NCBI RefSeq assembly: GCF_023369555.1
Contig: NZ_JACJVC010000003.1
Span: forward strand, 124,001 to 188,000
DNA from: Actinomyces sp. AC-20-1
GTDB lineage: Bacteria; Actinomycetota; Actinomycetes; Actinomycetales; Actinomycetaceae
Direction of reading: 5' to 3'
DNA length: 64,000 nt
The number at the start of each line of letters is the position of its first letter. Positions within the stretch are counted from its first letter, which is position 1. Positions 50,390 to 59,467 of this stretch are shown in pieces. Below the pieces are notes generated by a model. The model was not told the origin of the DNA, did not search any database, and saw nothing but the letters and a program-made list of their open reading frames with translations. The translations under genes and the position numbers were made by a program.

Positions 50390-51361
50390 TCACCACCCCG
50401 CTCTCTCCCGCAGCCACTGGAGCTGACGGCGCAGGTAGTGGTACTCACCGCCCTCGTGCCCGTTGTCAGGGAACAGGTGCACCTCGGCCTCGCCACCGTA
50501 GGCGGCCAGCGCCTGCTGGCCACCAAGCGTGGGGCAGGTGACGTCGCGCAGGGCCAGGGCCCACAGGGAGGGGGCGCTGGCACGTCGGGCGTGGTTGACG
50601 CCGTCGACGTAGGACAGCGTCCGCAGGACCTCCTCACGCCCGGCGCGGCGCACGGCGAGGTAGCGGGACAGCTCGTTGTAGGGCTCACCCTGGGCCATCG
50701 GGAGGACGGCGGGGACGTCGCACAGGAACGGCACCGACACGGTCACGCCGGCAAGGCCGTCCACGAGTCCGGCGACGGCCAGGGCGACACCGCCCCCCTG
50801 GGAGTTGCCCATGACCATTGTCCGTGCCGCATCGACGTCGGGAAGCGAGCGCACCGCCTCGATGGCCCGCACGGCATCGGCGATGAGGCGGCGGTAGTAG
50901 TACGTCTCGGGCGATGAGATTCCGCGGGTGACGACACCAGGGGCCTCGGGGGCACCGTCGGTCCCGAAATCAGGGGTCTCTCCCCCGCAGCCGTAGCCGA
51001 AGCCCTGCCCCCGCACATCCAGCAGCAGGTGGGCCATGCCCGCGGCGGCGACGTGCGGAGCCTCTCCCGCCAGGCCGCGCCCGCGCCCGTACCCGGGGAC
51101 CTGGACGACGACGGGCAGGGGCTCCCGCCCGCGCCGCGCCGGCATCGACAGCCAGGCCCTCACACGGTGCCCACCGAAACCGGAGAAGGTGAGGTCCCAG
51201 TAGACGATCTCGCTCAGGGGCTGGACCACCTCGGTCCGCTCGACGGCGAGGTCGTGAGCACGAGCCTCGGACAGGGTGAGGCGCCAGAACTCGTCGAAGT
51301 CCTCGGGCTCGGCGACAGCGGGGGCGGGCAGGGCGCCGAGCGCAGCAGGAAGGACAGCCAT
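50390..51361 (-). CDS. CE7 acetylxylan esterase family protein (second copy)
   Basis: Intracellular deacetylase of 323 residues. Triad: Ser in MVMGNSQGGGVALAV (about residue 182), Asp in ALALRDVTCPTLGG (about residue 270) and His in FPDNGHEGGEYHY (about residue 300). LLLDVRGQGFGYGCGGETPDF is the CE7 segment. It differs clearly from the CE7 protein at 40293-41297, so the two are old paralogues, possibly with different chain-length preference. Only 20 bases separate it from the dehydrogenase gene upstream, forming a two-gene operon. GH-free context. Confidence 0.92.
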   Translation of the reverse strand: MAVLPAALGALPAPAVAEPEDFDEFWRLTLSEARAHDLAVERTEVVQPLSEIVYWDLTFSGFGGHRVRAWLSMPARRGREPLPVVVQVPGYGRGRGLAGEAPHVAAAGMAHLLLDVRGQGFGYGCGGETPDFGTDGAPEAPGVVTRGISSPETYYYRRLIADAVRAIEAVRSLPDVDAARTMVMGNSQGGGVALAVAGLVDGLAGVTVSVPFLCDVPAVLPMAQGEPYNELSRYLAVRRAGREEVLRTLSYVDGVNHARRASAPSLWALALRDVTCPTLGGQQALAAYGGEAEVHLFPDNGHEGGEYHYLRRQLQWLRERAGW

Positions 51362-51381
51362 GGCACGGACCTCAGGAGCGC

Positions 51382-52416
51382 TCAGCGACCCGGGTGGACC
51401 ATCGCCTTGAGCGTCGTCGGTCCGGGCCTGGTGCTCAGCGGCGTCTCGGCGTCGTCCAGCGCGTAGTGGTCGGTGGCGAGCCGGTCGAGGTCGACCTTGC
51501 CGGAGGCGACCAGCTCAATGGCCGTGGGCCAGGTGTTGTGGTAGCGGAAGACGCCGGTGACACCCACCTCGTGGCTGGTGATGTAGGAGACCGGCAGGAG
51601 CATGTCGTCGTCGCCCATGCCGATGATGACGGCCGTCCCTCCGGCCTTGACGCGCTTGATGCCGTCCACCACCGCCGCGGTGACGCCGGTGGCGTCGAAG
51701 AAGGCATCGAAGACACGGCCGTCGAGCGCTGCGGCACCGGGCGCGCAGGCCTCGGTGGCACCGAGCTCGAGCGCCGTCCGGCGACGCGCCTCGACGGGGT
51801 CGGTGACAACGACCTCCGTGGCCCCGTAGGCCCGGGCGACCTGGGCAACGATGACCCCGATGGGGCCGGCGCCGGCGACGAGGACCGTGCTGCCGACCGT
51901 GAGCGCGGCCTTGCGCGCCGAGGCGATGGCGACGCTGAGCGGCTCGAGCAGGGCGCCGGCGTCGAAGGACATGGAGTCCGGGATCTCGTGGGCGAAGTCG
52001 TCCTGGATGAGAGCGTACTCGCTGAAGCAGCCGTCGATGGGAGGGGTGGCGTAGAACTCGATGCGCGGGCAGAGGTTGTACTCGCCGCGTTTGCAGAACT
52101 CGCACACGCGGCAGCAGCGCTGCGGCTCGATGGACACGCGCCGACCCACCCGGGACGGGTCGACGTCGGAGCCGACGGCGACGATGGTGCCGGCGGCCTC
52201 GTGCCCGAGGACCATCGGCTCCTCGACGACGAAGTCGCCGATGCGCCCGTGCTGGTAGTAGTGGACGTCGGAGCCGCACACGCCGACGGACTCGATGCGC
52301 ACCAGGACCTGGTCCGGGTCGGGGTCGGGGACGGGGCGCTGCTGGACCGCGACGGTCCCGGCGCGCAGGAGGACCTGGGCACGCATGGTCGTGGGGAGCT
52401 GCTCGGTGGTGGTCAT
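51382..52416 (-). CDS. Zinc-dependent polyol (sorbitol/xylitol-type) dehydrogenase
   Basis: NAD-dependent medium-chain dehydrogenase of 344 residues. The catalytic zinc site is seen in [14 protein letters not shown] and [13 protein letters not shown]; the structural zinc Cys cluster is [16 protein letters not shown] (about residues 100-115), and [18 protein letters not shown] (about residue 180) is the dinucleotide-binding loop with a following Asp (VVTDP) that favours NAD. Closest in pattern to xylitol/sorbitol dehydrogenases, oxidising a sugar alcohol to a ketose such as D-xylulose, which XylB would phosphorylate. The ATG at 52416 follows GAGAGG. Co-transcribed with CE7; LacI is divergent. 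Confidence 0.9.
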   Translation of the reverse strand: MTTTEQLPTTMRAQVLLRAGTVAVQQRPVPDPDPDQVLVRIESVGVCGSDVHYYQHGRIGDFVVEEPMVLGHEAAGTIVAVGSDVDPSRVGRRVSIEPQRCCRVCEFCKRGEYNLCPRIEFYATPPIDGCFSEYALIQDDFAHEIPDSMSFDAGALLEPLSVAIASARKAALTVGSTVLVAGAGPIGVIVAQVARAYGATEVVVTDPVEARRRTALELGATEACAPGAAALDGRVFDAFFDATGVTAAVVDGIKRVKAGGTAVIIGMGDDDMLLPVSYITSHEVGVTGVFRYHNTWPTAIELVASGKVDLDRLATDHYALDDAETPLSTRPGPTTLKAMVHPGR

Positions 52417-52516
52417 GGCGTTCCTCTCCGGAATGGCTCCCAGGGACGTTGGGGCACCTTCGGAGTAGTTCCCCGCGTCGTCACAGGTCGCGGACCTTTT
52501 TCGTTGTTTCATGCAC

Positions 52517-52546
52517 ATAATAGGCGGACTGCGATCGCGACGACAA
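52517..52546 (-). promoter_or_regulatory. Promoter of the dehydrogenase-CE7 operon
   Basis: Minus-strand TTGTCG (52541-52546), 18-base spacer, TATTAT (52517-52522), about 100 bases before the dehydrogenase start. On the other side of the intergenic region CGAA-AACG-TTCG (52614-52625) is an operator-like repeat probably bound by the divergent LacI protein. Confidence 0.55.
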
Positions 52547-52711
52547 GGTCCTCCACCTCCCTTCAGACATGACACGACAGGCGGATCTCACCTTGTTCCG
52601 ACCTCAAACATAGCGAAAACGTTCGTTACTGTTACGATCGCGCCTGATACAGGAACGGACCATCTGGTATGAGACGGGCCGACGGACCACAGGACAGGTG
52701 AGGAGCAGGCC

Positions 52712-53737
52712 GTGCCACCACGTTCCCGCGTCACTCTCGACACGATCGCCGAGGCGGCCCAGGTCTCGCGGGCCACCGTCTCCAAGGCGCTCAACGGCCG
52801 CCAGGACGTCTCCGAGCGCACCCGCACCCAGATCCTCGCGCTGGCGCAGGAGATGGGGTACGAGTCGCCGTCGGCCCCCGCCCGCACGGAGCCGGTGGTC
52901 ACCATCGTCTTCGACACCCTCGACACCTTCTACACCAACCGCGTGCTCGCCGGGGCCGTCACCGCCGCCGCGGAGGCCGGGGTCCTGCTCAACGTCACCG
53001 CCTTCAGCGACCCGGACGCGGCCGGCTCCGACACCTGGATACGACGCCTGGCCGCGGCCGGGCACCTGGGCCTGGTCATCGTCACCCGCGAGCTCACCCG
53101 CGCCCAGACCACCGCCATCCGCGAGACCGGCCTGCCCACCGTCACCGTCGACCCCGTGCAGGACGTGCCCACGGACGTCCTGGCGATCTCCTCGGCGAAC
53201 TGGAACGGCGGGATGAGCGCCACCCAGTACCTGCTAGGCCTGGGGCACCAACGCATCGGCTTCGTCGCAGGGCCGGCCAGCTCACTGCCGGCCCGCGAGC
53301 GCCTGCTCGGATACCGCACCGCCCTGCTCGACGCCGGCCTGGACGCACCCGCCGAGCTGGTGCGGGGCCAGGGCTTCCGCTACGAGACGGGTCTGGAGGC
53401 GGGCACGGCCCTGCTCACACTGCCTGAGGACCGCCGTCCGACGGCGATCATGGCGGCGAGCGACGTCGCCGCCATGGGAGTGTACGAGGCGGCCCGACGC
53501 GCCGGCCTGTCGGTGCCCGAGGACCTGTCCGTCGTCGGCTACGACGACACCTTCCTCGCCGAGTGCGCCGCACCCCCACTGACCACCATCCACCAGGCCC
53601 TCGAGACCATGGGCGCCCGCGCGATCGAGGCCGCGCTCGACCTGGCCGCGGGCACCACGCGCACGGTCGGCACCGTGCAGATCCCCACGCACCTGGTCGA
53701 ACGGGCCTCGACGGCGCCCCCGCGGAGCAGGGGCTGA
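52712..53737 (+). CDS. LacI-family regulator (paralogue of 34784-35806)
   Basis: Regulator of 341 residues from a GTG at 52712 (GAGGAGCAGGCC upstream). Helix-turn-helix VTLDTIAEAAQVSRATVSKALNGRQDVSE; effector domain intact. It shares long identical stretches with the LacI protein at 34784-35806 (VTRELTRAQ/VTRELSPDQ, ISSANWNGGM, GPASSLPARER, YDDTFLAECAAPPLTTIH). DNA identity peaks in the segment 53507-53619, where 111 of 113 bases match. Divergent from the dehydrogenase-CE7 operon, which it probably controls; similar operators could let the two paralogues cross-regulate. Confidence 0.93.
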   Translation: MPPRSRVTLDTIAEAAQVSRATVSKALNGRQDVSERTRTQILALAQEMGYESPSAPARTEPVVTIVFDTLDTFYTNRVLAGAVTAAAEAGVLLNVTAFSDPDAAGSDTWIRRLAAAGHLGLVIVTRELTRAQTTAIRETGLPTVTVDPVQDVPTDVLAISSANWNGGMSATQYLLGLGHQRIGFVAGPASSLPARERLLGYRTALLDAGLDAPAELVRGQGFRYETGLEAGTALLTLPEDRRPTAIMAASDVAAMGVYEAARRAGLSVPEDLSVVGYDDTFLAECAAPPLTTIHQALETMGARAIEAALDLAAGTTRTVGTVQIPTHLVERASTAPPRSRG

Positions 53738-53767
53738 GCACGTCGCCCTTCGTCAGCCAGCCTGCCG

Positions 53768-54934
53768 TCAGGCATTCTGCCGACGCTTGCCCACGATGTC
53801 GACGGCCACGGCGAGCAGGAGAACGAGGCCCTTGATGGCCTGCTGCCAGGCGGAGTCGACCGCCATGATCGACAGACCCATGTTGAGCACCCCCATGATG
53901 AGGGCACCGATGATGGCGCCGGAGACCCGTCCGATGCCGCCGGAGACCGCGGCCCCGCCGATGTAGGCGGCCGCGATGGCGTCCATCTCGTACAGGTTGC
54001 CGGCGGTCGAGACCGCGGCGCCGGCACGCGAGGTCGTGATGATGGCCGCCAGGGACGCCAGGAGCCCCATGTTGACGAAGACGAGGAAGTCGATCTTGCG
54101 CACGTTGACACCGGACAGGCGTGCCGCCTTGAGGTTGCCTCCCACGGCGTAGACGTGACGGCCGAACACCGTCTTGTTCATGATGAAGGAGTACACGAGG
54201 ATGACCAGGCCCACGATGATGAGGACGATGGGCGTGCCTCCGGCCGAGTAGGCCAGGATCGCGGTGACCAGGGCGATCGCGGCGGCGAAGACGATCTGTC
54301 GGGCGACGAAGGCGGGCACCGAGTCGACGTGGCGGCCCGCGGCGGCGTTGCGCCGTGCGCGCAGCTGGGTGAGGACCAGTGCCGCAATCGTCACGCAACC
54401 GATGAGGATCGTCACGCCGTCGAAGTTGAGCAGGTACCCGAGCCACGGCGGCAGGGACCCGTTGGCGATGGACACGAAGGATCCCGGCAGCCCGGAGACC
54501 GTGCGCTGGACCAGCACGACCGTCAGCCCGCGGAAGACGAGCATGCCTGCGAGCGTGACGATGAAGGCGGGGATCTCCATGAACGCGACCCAGAAGCCCT
54601 GCCAGCAGCCGATGAGCAGGCCGATGGCGACGGCGATGAGGACGACGAGTGGCCAGGGCAGGTTCTGGTTGACCACGAGCAGGCCGATGACACCGCCGAT
54701 GAATCCCACGAGGGACCCGACGGACAGGTCGATGTGCCGGGCGATGATGATCATGACCATGCCGACGGCGAGGACCATGACGTAGGCGTTCTGCTGGACG
54801 AGGCTCGCGAGGTTGTTCGGTGAGAGCAGCAGGCCTCCGGTGAGGACCTGGAATAAGAGGATGATCGCGACCAGCGCCGCGAGGATGCCGTACTGGCGCA
54901 GGAAGCGCCCAAGGTATGAGGTCACGTTGCTCAT
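53768..54934 (-). CDS. xylH: D-xylose (multiple monosaccharide) ABC permease XylH/GguB
   Basis: CUT2 permease of 388 residues. VLAVGMVMIIIARHIDLSVGSLVGF is the CUT2 signature; the extra central stretch with ARRNAAAGRHVDSVPAFVARQIVF is typical of XylH/GguB, and FGRHVYAVGGNLKAARLSGVNV lies in the last third. Its ATG overlaps the ATPase stop by four bases. It ends an operon xylF-xylG-xylH that shares an operator with xylA. The convergent LacI gene stops 30 bases away. Confidence 0.92.
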   Translation of the reverse strand: MSNVTSYLGRFLRQYGILAALVAIILLFQVLTGGLLLSPNNLASLVQQNAYVMVLAVGMVMIIIARHIDLSVGSLVGFIGGVIGLLVVNQNLPWPLVVLIAVAIGLLIGCWQGFWVAFMEIPAFIVTLAGMLVFRGLTVVLVQRTVSGLPGSFVSIANGSLPPWLGYLLNFDGVTILIGCVTIAALVLTQLRARRNAAAGRHVDSVPAFVARQIVFAAAIALVTAILAYSAGGTPIVLIIVGLVILVYSFIMNKTVFGRHVYAVGGNLKAARLSGVNVRKIDFLVFVNMGLLASLAAIITTSRAGAAVSTAGNLYEMDAIAAAYIGGAAVSGGIGRVSGAIIGALIMGVLNMGLSIMAVDSAWQQAIKGLVLLLAVAVDIVGKRRQNA

Positions 54935-56499
54935 TTCGCGTCGTCCTTGTCCGTCTGTTCCGTGTTCTCGATGGTCATGAGCCTCATGAGGCTCTCCTGA
55001 GTGGCCTCGCTGCGCGGGAGCTGGCCCGTGATGCGCCCCTGGCTCATGGTGTAGATGCGGTCGCAGATGCCCAGCAGCTCGGGCAGCTCGGAGGAGATGA
55101 CGAGGACCGCCTTGCCGGCGTCGGCAAGCTGGTTGATGATGGTGTAGATCTCGTACTTCGCGCCGACGTCGATGCCGCGGGTGGGCTCGTCGAGGATGAG
55201 GACGTCCGGGTCGGTGAACATCCACCGGGACAGGACGACCTTCTGCTGGTTGCCTCCCGAGAGCGCGCCAACCGGTGTGGACACGGAGGCCGTCTTGGTC
55301 CGCAGCTGTGCGCAGTAGCGCTCGGCGACCTCCAGCTCGGCGGCGTCGTCGACGATCCCGTGCCTCGAGATCTTGTCCAGCGCCGCCGCGGTGGTGTTGG
55401 TCTTGACGTCCTGGATGAGGTTGAGGCCGAGGACCTTGCGGTCCTCGCTCACGTAGGCCAGGCCCTGGCGCATCGCCTTGCGGACGCTGGAGGTGGAGAC
55501 CTCCTTGCCGTCCTTGAGGACGGTGCCGGAGATGTCGACGCCGTAGGAGTGCCCGAACACGCTCATGGCGAGCTCGGTGCGTCCGGCCCCCATGAGTCCG
55601 GCCAGGCCGACGATCTCTCCGCGGCGCAGCGACAGTGCCGCCCCGTCGACCACCTTACGAGCGGTGTCCAGCGGGTGGTGGACGGTCCAGTCCCGGATCT
55701 CAAGCACCTCCTCACCGATGGTCGAGGTGTGCTCCGGGTAGCGGTTGTCGAGGGAGCGCCCAACCATGAGGCGGATGATCTCGTCCTCGTCGATGGCCCC
55801 CTCGCCGTGGAGCGGGGAGGTCTGGATCGTCTGTCCGTCACGCACGATCGTCGTGCGGTCCGCGGTGTGGGAGACCTCGCCGAGCTTGTGGGAGATCATC
55901 ACCATGGAGATGCCCTGCTCACGCAGGCCCCGCATGAGGTCCAGCAGGTGGGCGGAGTCCTCGTCGTTGAGGGCGGCCGTGGGCTCGTCGAGGATGAGCA
56001 GGCGCACGTCCTTGGACAGGGCCTTGGCGATCTCGACGAGCTGTTGGCTGCCGACGCCGAGGTCCGCGACGCGCGTCTGCGGCCTGATGTCGAGGCCGAC
56101 CTGCTGGAGCAGGACCGCCGCCGCCTCGTTGGTGGCGTCCCAGTCGATGACACCATGGCGCTGCCTCTCGTTGCCGAGGAAGATGTTCTCGGCCACGGAC
56201 AGGTAGGGGCTCAGTGCCAGCTCCTGGTGGATGATGACGATGCCGACGGCCTCGGAGTCGCGGATGGACCGGAACTCACGGACCTCGCCGTCGTAGATGA
56301 TCTCCCCCTCGTAGGTCCCACGTGGCCACACCCCCGACAGCACGTTCATGAGGGTGGACTTGCCCGCGCCGTTCTCCCCGCAGATCGCGTGGATCTCGCC
56401 GCGGCGCACGTCGAAGGTCACGTCATCAAGGGCTTTGAAGTCCCCGAAGGCCTTGGTGATGTGGCGCATCTGGAGGATGACGTCGTCGGCGGTGCTCAT
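54931..56499 (-). CDS. xylG: D-xylose (multiple monosaccharide) ABC ATPase XylG/GguA
   Basis: Double-domain ATPase of 522 residues. Walker A GENGAGKST at residues 41-49, Walker B LLILDEPTAALND, signature region VGSQQLVEIAKAL in domain one; domain two has GLMGAGRTELAMSVFG and an intact signature ALSGGNQQKVVLSRWM followed by VLILDEPTRGIDVGA. DWTVHHPLDTARKVVDGAALSLRRGEI links the domains. ATGA overlaps at both ends with xylF and xylH couple all three. Assignment to XylG rather than another CUT2 ATPase rests on the gene set and XylR-type operator. Confidence 0.93.
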   Translation of the reverse strand: MSTADDVILQMRHITKAFGDFKALDDVTFDVRRGEIHAICGENGAGKSTLMNVLSGVWPRGTYEGEIIYDGEVREFRSIRDSEAVGIVIIHQELALSPYLSVAENIFLGNERQRHGVIDWDATNEAAAVLLQQVGLDIRPQTRVADLGVGSQQLVEIAKALSKDVRLLILDEPTAALNDEDSAHLLDLMRGLREQGISMVMISHKLGEVSHTADRTTIVRDGQTIQTSPLHGEGAIDEDEIIRLMVGRSLDNRYPEHTSTIGEEVLEIRDWTVHHPLDTARKVVDGAALSLRRGEIVGLAGLMGAGRTELAMSVFGHSYGVDISGTVLKDGKEVSTSSVRKAMRQGLAYVSEDRKVLGLNLIQDVKTNTTAAALDKISRHGIVDDAAELEVAERYCAQLRTKTASVSTPVGALSGGNQQKVVLSRWMFTDPDVLILDEPTRGIDVGAKYEIYTIINQLADAGKAVLVISSELPELLGICDRIYTMSQGRITGQLPRSEATQESLMRLMTIENTEQTDKDDAK

Positions 56500-57617
56500 A
56501 GCCCGACCTCGTCGGCGGTGTAGTAGCCCGAGTCCACCAGGACCGTCTGGACGGAGTCGGCGTCAACCGTGACCGGGTCGATGAGGTAGGCCGGGACCGT
56601 CATGACGCCGTTGCCATAGGACTCGGTGTCATTGACCTCGACCTCCTGGCCCTTGACGATCTGGTCGACCATCGTCGCGGCGCGCTCGCCGAGCAGGCGG
56701 GTGTCCTTGAAGACGGTCATGGACTGGCGGCCTTTGACGATGTTCTCGACGTTGGCCTGGTCGGCGTCCTGGCCGGTGAGCACGGGCCAGTCCGCGTCCG
56801 TGTAGCCGGCGGAGTCGAGCGCCTGGGTCACGCCCAGCGCGATGGCGTCATTGGGGCACAGGACGGCGTCGACCCGGGTGGTGGTGGAGTAGAAGGAGTT
56901 GAGGCGGTTGTCCATCTCGGCCTGGGCGGTGGTGTTGGACCAGGCCTGGATGCCGATGGACTGCCAGTCGTCGACGCTCGCGGGCATCTTGCCCGAGGGG
57001 CACACCAGCATACCGGCGTCGACGTAGGGCTTGAGCACGTCCCATGCCCCTTCGAAGAAGAAGCGCGCGTTGTTGTCGTCGGGTGAGCCGGAGAAGGGCT
57101 CGAAGTTGAAGGGTCCCGCCGCGTTGTCGAGGTCGAGCACGGTCGCGATGTACTCGCCCTGCATCCTGCCGACGTTGTAGTTGTCGAAGGTGACGTAGTA
57201 GTCGACGTCCTCGGTGTCGCGGATGAGGCGGTCGTAGGCGACGACCTGGATGCCCGCGCGTGCCGCGGTGGCGAGCACGGGACCGAGCGCGGAGCCGTCG
57301 ATGGAGCCGACGACGATGACGGCCGGGGACTTGTTGACCATGGTCTGGATCTGGGAGTTCTGCTGCTCGACCTTGTTGTCGGCGAACTGGAGCTCCACCT
57401 GGTAGCCGAGGTCCTCGAGCAGGGTCTTGAGGTTGGCGCCGTCACGGCTCCACCTCTCGAGGTTCTTCGTCGGCATGGACACTCCGATGAGGGCGCCGGC
57501 GCCGCCGCCGGCGCTCCCGTAGTAGTAGTCGGTGCGCTCAGCGGTGCAGGCCGCGAGCGCCGCTGCCAGCACCGCCGCACCTCCCGTCACGAACGACCTG
57601 CGCGTCACGTTGGACAT
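56496..57617 (-). CDS. xylF: D-xylose-binding lipoprotein XylF/ChvE-like
   Basis: Exported binding protein of 373 residues. The N-terminus NVTRRSFVTGGAAVLAAALAAC is a signal peptide with a lipobox (Cys about residue 23). Ligand-site segments fit XylF/ChvE: GVSMPTKNLERWSRDG, QNSQIQTMV, VVAYDRLIRDTEDVDYYVTFDN, FSGSPDDNNARFFFEGAWDVL, CPNDAIALGV and LTGQDADQANVENI. The ATG at 57617 follows AAGGAGG; an upstream frame to 57686 is rejected. Binds D-xylose, possibly also glucose or arabinose as in ChvE. First gene of the operon, with promoter and XylR-like operator at 57657-57693. Confidence 0.92.
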   Translation of the reverse strand: MSNVTRRSFVTGGAAVLAAALAACTAERTDYYYGSAGGGAGALIGVSMPTKNLERWSRDGANLKTLLEDLGYQVELQFADNKVEQQNSQIQTMVNKSPAVIVVGSIDGSALGPVLATAARAGIQVVAYDRLIRDTEDVDYYVTFDNYNVGRMQGEYIATVLDLDNAAGPFNFEPFSGSPDDNNARFFFEGAWDVLKPYVDAGMLVCPSGKMPASVDDWQSIGIQAWSNTTAQAEMDNRLNSFYSTTTRVDAVLCPNDAIALGVTQALDSAGYTDADWPVLTGQDADQANVENIVKGRQSMTVFKDTRLLGERAATMVDQIVKGQEVEVNDTESYGNGVMTVPAYLIDPVTVDADSVQTVLVDSGYYTADEVGL

Positions 57618-57656
57618 GTGACCTCCTTGCCTGAGGCGAGAGCCGACACTCCCGCA

Positions 57657-57693
57657 TTTGTTGCAGCATACACATATATCCTCCAACCATCAA
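57657..57693 (-). promoter_or_regulatory. xylF promoter with XylR-like operator
   Basis: Minus-strand TTGATG (57688-57693), 17-base spacer, TATGCT (57665-57670). Overlapping and following the -10 on the plus strand is TTTGTTGCAGCA (57657-57668), which matches TTTGTTGGCGCA at the same place relative to the xylA -10 (60698-60709) in 10 of 12 bases. The shared placement supports a common repressor, most likely the ROK protein at 60743-61996. Confidence 0.7.
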
Positions 57694-57798
57694 CCCTAGG
57701 AAACTACTGACACAGAAGAGGCGATATGTTTGGAAGGTCGCAACACCACCCCTTTAATACGACTTACAAACTATTTGATGAGCGGGCAGCCCCTCACG

Positions 57799-57851
57799 CG
57801 GCTGGGGCCGGGGCGCACCGTCCAGCGGATGGTGCGCCCCGGCCCCAGCCG
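57799..57851. terminator. Strong hairpin terminator after xylB
   Basis: Perfect 21-bp inverted repeat (57799-57819 and 57831-57851) with an 11-base loop, starting 16 bases beyond the xylB stop. It ends the xylA-xylB transcript before the xylF promoter region. No T-run, as with other terminators here. Confidence 0.85.
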
Positions 57852-57867
57852 GTCCGGCAGCCCAGGC

Positions 57868-59328
57868 TCAGCGGCTCGCCACCTGAGCCGCGGCCGCGTC
57901 GTAGGCGGCTCGCACCTGGGGCTGGGGCTCGGCGACCAGGTGCTCGACGCCGTCGAGCTCCCACACCGGCGGCTCCTCGCCGCCGACGAGGACCCAGGCG
58001 GCCTGCTTGGCGGCGCCGTTGGCCACGTACTCGCCCGGCTCGGGAACGTCCACCGGGACGCCGAGGACGGCTGGGGCGAGGGTCTTGGCGCTGACCCACT
58101 TGACGCCGCCGCCGACGAGGGCGACCTCGGCGACGTCGACGCCCTGGGCACGCACGGCGTCAACGCAGGCGCCCATGAGGCACAGCAGCCCCTCGACGGC
58201 GGCGCGCGCGTAGTTGCCGGGGGTGAGGTTCGCCAGCGTCATGCCCGTGAGGGCACCGGTGGCCTCGGGCAGGTTGGGGGTGCGCTCGCCCTCGAGGTAG
58301 GGCACGTGGACGAGGCCGCCCGCGCCGGGCTCGGCGGCCAGGGCGATCTCGTCGAACTCGTCGTAGGTCACGCCCAGGACCTTCTTGGCGGCGTCGAGGA
58401 CGCGGGCGCCGTTGAGCGTGCAGGCCAGCGGCAGGAAGGCCCCGGTGGCGTCCGCGAAGCCGGTGACGAGCCCGGAGGCGTCGTGGGTGGGGGTGGTGGA
58501 GACGGCGGCGACGACGCCGCTGGTGCCCAGGGAGACGGAGGTCTGGCCGGGGCGCAGGCCGAGCCCCAGGGCGGCGCCGGCGTTGTCACCGCAGCCGGGG
58601 CCCAGCGCCAGGTGGGACAGGTCGCGTCCGAGCACGTCGCTGCCGCCGTGCAGGGCGACCTCGTGGGGGGCGACGACGCGCGGCAGGACGATCGCCTCGG
58701 CCTCCTCCGGGCTGAGGCGCAGCGCCAGGGCGAGCAGGTCGCGGCGGTAGGTGTTGGTCACGGCGTCGAAGTAGCCGGTGCCGGAGGCGTCGGAGCGGTC
58801 GGTGGTGAGGGTGTCGAGGGAGGCGGCGCCGGACAGCCTCCAGGTGAGCCAGTCGTGCGGCAGGCACACGGCGGCGACGCGGGCGGCGTTACCGGGCTCG
58901 TGGTCGGCGAGCCAGCGCAGCTTGGTGATGGTGAGGGAGGCGACGAGGACGCTGCCGACGGCGTCGGCCCAGGCCCGGCGGCCGGCGGCCTCGTCACCGT
59001 CGCCGAGCTCGCGGATGAGGTCGCGGGCGGCCTCGGCCGAGCGGGTGTCGTTCCACAGCAGGGCGGGGCGGATGACCTCGCCGTCCCGGTCGAGCACGAC
59101 CATGCCGTGCTGCTGGCCGCCCACGCTCAGGGCGGCGACGTCGTCGAGGCCGCCGACGGCGTCGACGACCTCCCCCAGGGCGCGCCACCACTCGTCGGGG
59201 TGGACCTCGGTGCCGTCGGGGTGGGAGGCCTTGGCGTCGCGCACGAGCGCGCCGGTGGCGGCGTCGCGCACGACGATCTTGCAGGACTGGGTCGAGGAGT
59301 CGACGCCGGCGACGAGGGTGGCGCTCAT
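57868..59328 (-). CDS. xylB: Xylulokinase
   Basis: Phosphorylates D-xylulose with ATP to D-xylulose 5-phosphate, the entry into the pentose phosphate pathway. 486 residues, usual FGGY-kinase length. [18 protein letters not shown] is the N-terminal phosphate-binding loop, [13 protein letters not shown] the substrate motif, and [19 protein letters not shown] contains the catalytic Asp (about residue 233). [16 protein letters not shown] and [20 protein letters not shown] belong to the second domain. AAGGAACCCC precedes the ATG. Downstream of xylA, separated by 139 bases with a large hairpin. Confidence 0.96.
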   Translation of the reverse strand: MSATLVAGVDSSTQSCKIVVRDAATGALVRDAKASHPDGTEVHPDEWWRALGEVVDAVGGLDDVAALSVGGQQHGMVVLDRDGEVIRPALLWNDTRSAEAARDLIRELGDGDEAAGRRAWADAVGSVLVASLTITKLRWLADHEPGNAARVAAVCLPHDWLTWRLSGAASLDTLTTDRSDASGTGYFDAVTNTYRRDLLALALRLSPEEAEAIVLPRVVAPHEVALHGGSDVLGRDLSHLALGPGCGDNAGAALGLGLRPGQTSVSLGTSGVVAAVSTTPTHDASGLVTGFADATGAFLPLACTLNGARVLDAAKKVLGVTYDEFDEIALAAEPGAGGLVHVPYLEGERTPNLPEATGALTGMTLANLTPGNYARAAVEGLLCLMGACVDAVRAQGVDVAEVALVGGGVKWVSAKTLAPAVLGVPVDVPEPGEYVANGAAKQAAWVLVGGEEPPVWELDGVEHLVAEPQPQVRAAYDAAAAQVASR

Positions 59329-59384
59329 ACGGGGGTTCCTTCCGCGTGGGGGTGGTGGCTGCCGGACGTGGGTCTGACGTCAAC

Positions 59385-59457
59385 GCCGAGATACTCGCTT
59401 TGCGCTCGAACGTACGGCGATAACCGTGGTTCTCGAGGGCAAAGCGAGTATCTCGGC
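59385..59457. repeat. 73-base element with perfect 19-bp inverted repeat between xylA and xylB
   Basis: Arms at 59385-59403 and 59439-59457 are exact reverse complements; the 35-base middle contains further weak pairing (CGAAC/GTTCTCG, ACGG/CCGT). Unlike the other hairpins in the window, the arms are only about 58 percent GC, so it looks foreign to its surroundings. It may process or attenuate the xylAB mRNA, or be a small mobile repeat; other copies were not seen here. Confidence 0.75.
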
Positions 59458-59467
59458 ATCAGGCAGG

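Noticed and set aside
52485-52501. AGGTC-GCG-GACCT stem followed by five T, resembling a plus-strand rho-independent terminator.
   Set aside because: It lies in a divergent promoter region with no plus-strand gene ending there, and the stem is only five base pairs.
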